From Bacteriovoracaceae bacterium (GTDB lineage: Bacteria; Bdellovibrionota; UBA1018), in the NCBI GenBank assembly GCA_947475645.1, contig CANJNU010000009.1, positions 1-10,643 on the forward strand: a stretch of DNA of 10,643 bases, written 5' to 3'. Below the pieces are notes generated by a model, which saw nothing but the letters and a program-made list of their open reading frames with translations, was not told the DNA's origin and made no database searches. The translations under genes and the position numbers were made by a program. Positions 8,197-10,643 of the stretch are shown here, in pieces. The number at the start of each line of letters is the position of its first letter. Position 1 is the stretch's first letter.

Positions 8197-8221
8197 TACC
8201 GCGTCACTTCTGTGGTATGCT
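8191..8221 (+). promoter_or_regulatory. Putative promoter of the 99-codon gene, leaderless type
   Basis: TTGACC (8191-8196, 5 of 6 to consensus) is followed after 19 bases by TATGCT (8216-8221, 4 of 6). The -10 is preceded by TGG, an extended -10 that can compensate for the long spacer. Eleven bases separate the -10 from the ATG at 8233, so the transcript would carry about 5 bases before the start codon. Those bases (a C run, then TTT) contain no ribosome binding site. Confidence 0.55.
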
Positions 8222-8232
8222 ACGCCCCCTTT

Positions 8233-8532
8233 ATGACTTCGCTCGAAGTAGCGCGACAATACCTCCTCGATTACTTAAAAGAAGACTTTCAGGGCTATCC
8301 CGAGGTTCGCCTCCGAATGCGAATTAAGGCTAAATTACCTGCATTCTTCCAAGACGAGCAGCCCAAGTATCCGGTCGCGCCGTCGATGAAGGACGAAGCC
8401 GAAAACGATGGAATTCTTGTTAAAACCGAAACTCGCGAGTACTTCTTTCCTTCGCTTTGGGCAAAAAACATGCGCCTCGATCTGGTTCGCGTCGAAGTCG
8501 AGCGGGTGAAAGAGTTTTTAGGATATCGATAA
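8233..8532 (+). CDS. Hypothetical protein, 99 aa
   Basis: I do not recognise this family. The protein begins MTSLEVARQYLLDYLKED and ends VKEFLGYR. It is rich in charged residues (many Glu, Asp, Lys and Arg), has no signal peptide or membrane segment, and reads as a small soluble cytoplasmic alpha/beta protein. The ATG at 8233 is preferred over an in-frame TTG at 8191 because that TTG is the -35 hexamer of the apparent promoter and would lie upstream of the transcript. The last 15 bases (8518-8532) overlap the 3' end of mnmA on the opposite strand, so the two stops cross. Its head faces ygiQ through a shared 86-base control region, which suggests coordinated expression but not a function. Because it is short I cannot exclude other start choices; coding is likely, given the promoter and intact frame. 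Confidence 0.7.
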   Translation: MTSLEVARQYLLDYLKEDFQGYPEVRLRMRIKAKLPAFFQDEQPKYPVAPSMKDEAENDGILVKTETREYFFPSLWAKNMRLDLVRVEVERVKEFLGYR

Positions 8533-9663
8533 GCCTAAGACGGGAAGCGGCTTGCCCAGCTCGTTATAATTAAGACCGGGTGCCTCGATCATGGCCCCTC
8601 CCATGCAGATCTCACCTAAGTAAAATACCACCGATTGCCGGGGGGTAACCGAACGCTGGGGTTCATCAAACTCTACGGTAATTCGATCGCCTTCAATTCG
8701 AGTAATCGTGCAGGATTGATCCTCTTGCCGATAGCGTGTTTTGGCCCTACAGCGAAGCGGCAGATCATAGCCGGGGGTAACCCCAGGCACCGCTCCTACC
8801 CAACTCAACTCAGTTGCCATAAGAGAATCGGTATATAACGCTGGATGAGTTGATCCGCGTTCAACATAAACAATGTTTTTAACCGGATCTTTCCCGACAA
8901 CAAAATAGGCCTCTCCCTCGCCGCCTAGCCCTAGGCCCTTACGCTGACCTAAAGTGTAGTAACAAACGCCGAGATGCTCTCCAACCACATCACCCTTAAG
9001 GGTCTTAATTTTTCCTGGCTTCGCTTGAACATATTGGCTCAGAAATTTTCCGAAGTTTCGTTCGCCAATAAAGCAGATGCCCGTACTATCTTTCTTTCGT
9101 GCAGTAGCTAATCCCGCGCTTTCAGCGACTTTACGTACTTGAGATTTCTGGATGTCGCCGATCGGGAACAAAACTTTTTTCAAGATCTCGTTCTTCAGTG
9201 TGTAAAGAAAATAGGACTGGTCTTTTCCTGGATCCAAGCCCTTCAAAAGTTCGAAATCATTTCCTACACGAGCATAGTGACCTGTGGCCAAAAAATCGCC
9301 CCCCACTTCATTCAGGGCTTTTTTCATAAACAGATTAAATTTAATTTCGCGATTACACAGAATATCTGGATTTGGAGTGTAACCAGCTTCGTACTCGCGC
9401 AAGAAATGAGTAAAAACATTGTCCCAATATTCGCGCACGAATTCGACCGAATAATAAGGAATATCCAATCGATTGCAAACCGCACGCACGTCTTCGAAAT
9501 CTTGAGCCGAAGTGCAAACGCCGTTCTCGTCTTTCTCTTCCCAATTCTTCATAAACAGGCCAATCACGCGATAGCCTTGCTCACGCAACAGATGCGCTGC
9601 CACAGAGGAGTCCACTCCTCCAGACATTCCAACAACAACAGTGGTGGCAGAATTGGCACGCAT
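8518..9663 (-). CDS. mnmA: tRNA-specific 2-thiouridylase MnmA (381 aa)
   Basis: MnmA adds sulfur to C2 of U34 in the anticodon of tRNA-Lys, tRNA-Glu and tRNA-Gln, using ATP to adenylate the uridine and a persulfide relayed by sulfur carriers. The PP-loop SGGVDSS (14-20) is at the N-terminus. The catalytic nucleophile is Cys103 in NPDILCNREIKF and the persulfide cysteine is Cys197 in STGICFIGER, matching the Cys102/Cys199 pair of the E. coli enzyme. ATGHYAR (about 126-132), TLGQRKGLGLGG and the C-terminal barrel-like domain are all as expected. The length is typical. ATG 9663 is chosen; a GTG at 9666 immediately precedes it and could be the start instead, one codon earlier. Upstream bases are GA-rich but give only a weak ribosome binding site. 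It follows lysR on the same strand by 45 bases and overlaps the 99-codon gene tail to tail. Confidence 0.97.
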   Translation of the reverse strand: MRANSATTVVVGMSGGVDSSVAAHLLREQGYRVIGLFMKNWEEKDENGVCTSAQDFEDVRAVCNRLDIPYYSVEFVREYWDNVFTHFLREYEAGYTPNPDILCNREIKFNLFMKKALNEVGGDFLATGHYARVGNDFELLKGLDPGKDQSYFLYTLKNEILKKVLFPIGDIQKSQVRKVAESAGLATARKKDSTGICFIGERNFGKFLSQYVQAKPGKIKTLKGDVVGEHLGVCYYTLGQRKGLGLGGEGEAYFVVGKDPVKNIVYVERGSTHPALYTDSLMATELSWVGAVPGVTPGYDLPLRCRAKTRYRQEDQSCTITRIEGDRITVEFDEPQRSVTPRQSVVFYLGEICMGGAMIEAPGLNYNELGKPLPVLGLSIS

Positions 9664-9681
9664 CACTCACTCTCTTACACG

Positions 9682-9712
9682 AAAGTAAGCTCTTTTAAAA
9701 GCGATGCGTCAA
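9682..9712 (-). promoter_or_regulatory. Weak candidate mnmA promoter
   Basis: On the - strand TTGACG (9712-9707) and TACTTT (9687-9682) are 19 bases apart. The -35 is 5 of 6 to consensus but the -10 only 3 of 6, and the TTGA overlaps the TGA stop of lysR. If used, it would free mnmA from the regulator's transcript. Cotranscription with lysR is the alternative. Confidence 0.25.
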
Positions 9713-10569
9713 ATCTTAGAGAACTCCGTTCCTATGCCGCTTAATGCCTTCAGTAACTTTCGATGGTGAGTTGACTTTGGGTAAGCCAAGTACAAATGAG
9801 TGCTTGCCTCTGACCCTAAAGGCTCGAAACTAATACGATTTCTCTTATGTAACCAAGCCACTGCATGCCAGGGAAGCACCGATGCCGCGCCGGGAGTTTC
9901 AGACACCCATACCGCAATTGCGGTGAGATCTTGCCAATACAGGCGATACTGGGGCGGAGCCATTCGCTGACGCTGCACTAGCCACGTATCAACGGCGTTA
10001 CGGCGAGTCGAATGAGTCGCCCAGAGGTAATGATTCAGATCGGGATCGTGAAGATCGATATGCCGAACAATGCCCCATTGCTCATCGTAAATGGGCTTAC
10101 AAACGTGATCGGGAAGCTCTTCTCTGTTCTGCAAAATCGCTGCATCGGCACCGGTCTCAAGCGTTTCGACAGACACTCGATCTAACGAAGAAACCTGCAC
10201 TTCAAGAGAAAGCGCCGAGAAATCTTTCTCGACTTTCGCCCACCATGGCAGCACCACTTCTCGCAAAAAAAGCTCCGGCCCCACCAAAACAAAGTGCTCG
10301 GGCTCGGCCGCTGATCGCTTAATTCGACGAACGCCCGTATCCCATGCAGTGGCCACTCGCTCAGAAAGATGAGCGAGTTCAATTGCTTGTGCCAATGGCT
10401 TGAGTCCACGCGGACCTCGGCGCTCAAACAACAAAAAACCCAGCTCGGCTTCAATCACAGCAACACGCTTGGAGAGCGCCGATTGAGTCATCTTCAATCG
10501 TTCTGCCGCTCGTGAGAGGTTAGAATCGGCCACCAACATTTGAATGAGACGGAAGCTTTGAATATCCAT
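9709..10569 (-). CDS. LysR-family transcriptional regulator (286 aa)
   Basis: An N-terminal winged helix-turn-helix of the LysR type is clear: LSRAAERLKMTQSALSKRV (18-36), followed by IEAELGFLLFERRG (39-52), the family's wing and linker. Residues about 90-286 correspond to the two-lobed effector-binding domain; the ligand cannot be read from sequence. The length is ordinary for the family. The ATG at 10569 starts about 4 bases after the predicted transcription start, with no strong ribosome binding site. LysR regulators usually act on a divergent gene and on themselves. The bases upstream of this gene carry ATTCC/GGAAT repeats fit for that, and a possible divergent ATG lies at 10639. mnmA downstream is a housekeeping gene and need not be a target. 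Confidence 0.93.
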   Translation of the reverse strand: MDIQSFRLIQMLVADSNLSRAAERLKMTQSALSKRVAVIEAELGFLLFERRGPRGLKPLAQAIELAHLSERVATAWDTGVRRIKRSAAEPEHFVLVGPELFLREVVLPWWAKVEKDFSALSLEVQVSSLDRVSVETLETGADAAILQNREELPDHVCKPIYDEQWGIVRHIDLHDPDLNHYLWATHSTRRNAVDTWLVQRQRMAPPQYRLYWQDLTAIAVWVSETPGAASVLPWHAVAWLHKRNRISFEPLGSEASTHLYLAYPKSTHHRKLLKALSGIGTEFSKI

Positions 10570-10582
10570 TCCAGTTAGGAAT
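10568..10582. promoter_or_regulatory. Proximal LysR-box-like inverted repeat
   Basis: ATTCC, five bases, then GGAAT form a perfect 5-bp inverted repeat that fits the LysR T-N11-A rule (T10569 to A10581). It covers the lysR start codon and touches its -10, the right place for repression of its own gene. Confidence 0.5.
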
Positions 10583-10586
10583 AATA
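10581..10586 (-). promoter_or_regulatory. Putative -10 element of lysR
   Basis: Read on the - strand this is TATTAT, 5 of 6 to consensus, 11 bases before the lysR ATG. No good -35 is found 16-18 bases upstream, which is common for activator-dependent or extended promoters, though here there is no TGn either. Confidence 0.4.
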
Positions 10587-10607
10587 CTAGTCGATTTTAT
10601 CCATTTT

Positions 10608-10633
10608 GGGAATACCCAGTTTTTGCTATTCCC
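10608..10633. promoter_or_regulatory. Distal inverted repeat upstream of lysR
   Basis: GGGAATA, 12 bases, then TATTCCC make a perfect 7-bp inverted repeat. It uses the same GGAAT/ATTCC core as the proximal box, and its left core is 31 bases from the matching proximal core, close to three helical turns. It lies where a divergent promoter for a gene right of the window would be. Confidence 0.5.
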
Positions 10634-10643
10634 CTCTTATGAA

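Noticed and set aside
8191..8232. In-frame TTG start at 8191 for the 99-codon gene
   Set aside because: The TTG is part of a -35 hexamer, upstream of the likely transcript start.
8534..8560. Hairpin GGG-c-AAG-ccg-CTT-CCC near the mnmA 3' end as a terminator
   Set aside because: It lies inside the coding region, has a bulge and a tiny loop, and no T run follows.
9139..9744. 201-codon + strand frame opposite mnmA and the lysR tail
   Set aside because: Antisense shadow of mnmA, with no recognisable domain and no promoter or ribosome binding site.

Overview
The window is a gene-dense piece of a bacterial chromosome with roughly half G+C by eye. It holds no mobile element, RNA gene or CRISPR array that I can see. 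All genes are of ordinary bacterial type: MnmA, YgiQ, a LysR regulator and a SWIM/SNF2 helicase. The YgiQ protein and the ferritin-like/ATP-grasp fusion would fit a Gram-negative lineage such as the Bdellovibrionota or other former deltaproteobacteria. That placement is inference and no marker here settles it.

Left half (1-6058, all on the + strand): a probable operon. It starts with a 5'-truncated gene coding for a ferritin-like DUF455 domain fused to an ATP-grasp module. Seven bases later, with an AGGAG ribosome binding site overlapping the previous stop, comes a 987-residue SWIM zinc finger/SNF2 helicase. Next is a short-chain dehydrogenase that resembles the DHRS12 group, and then a 49-codon single-membrane-segment microprotein. 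Intergenic gaps are 7, 18 and 34 bases, so cotranscription is likely. The operon promoter lies outside the window.

Middle (6068-8532): a YgiQ-family radical SAM gene on the - strand converges on the operon, with only 9 bases between the stops. Its 5' end faces a small unknown gene (99 codons, + strand). The 86-base gap between them holds two back-to-back promoter-like sequences. Their -35 hexamers are the two arms of a perfect inverted repeat, and both -10 elements lie about 10 bases from an ATG with no ribosome binding site. Both transcripts are therefore candidates for leaderless translation.

Right end (8518-10643): mnmA (tRNA 2-thiouridylase, - strand) overlaps the end of the 99-codon gene by 15 bases tail to tail. 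A LysR-type regulator lies upstream of it on the same strand. The region upstream of the regulator (10570-10643) carries four ATTCC/GGAAT half-sites arranged as two inverted repeats, which suits autoregulation and control of a divergent gene that would start at or just beyond the right edge. No stretch of more than 300 bases lacks a gene.

The best candidates for something undescribed are the DUF455/ATP-grasp fusion and its operon, and the mirror-image leaderless promoter pair. Everything else is close to known families.
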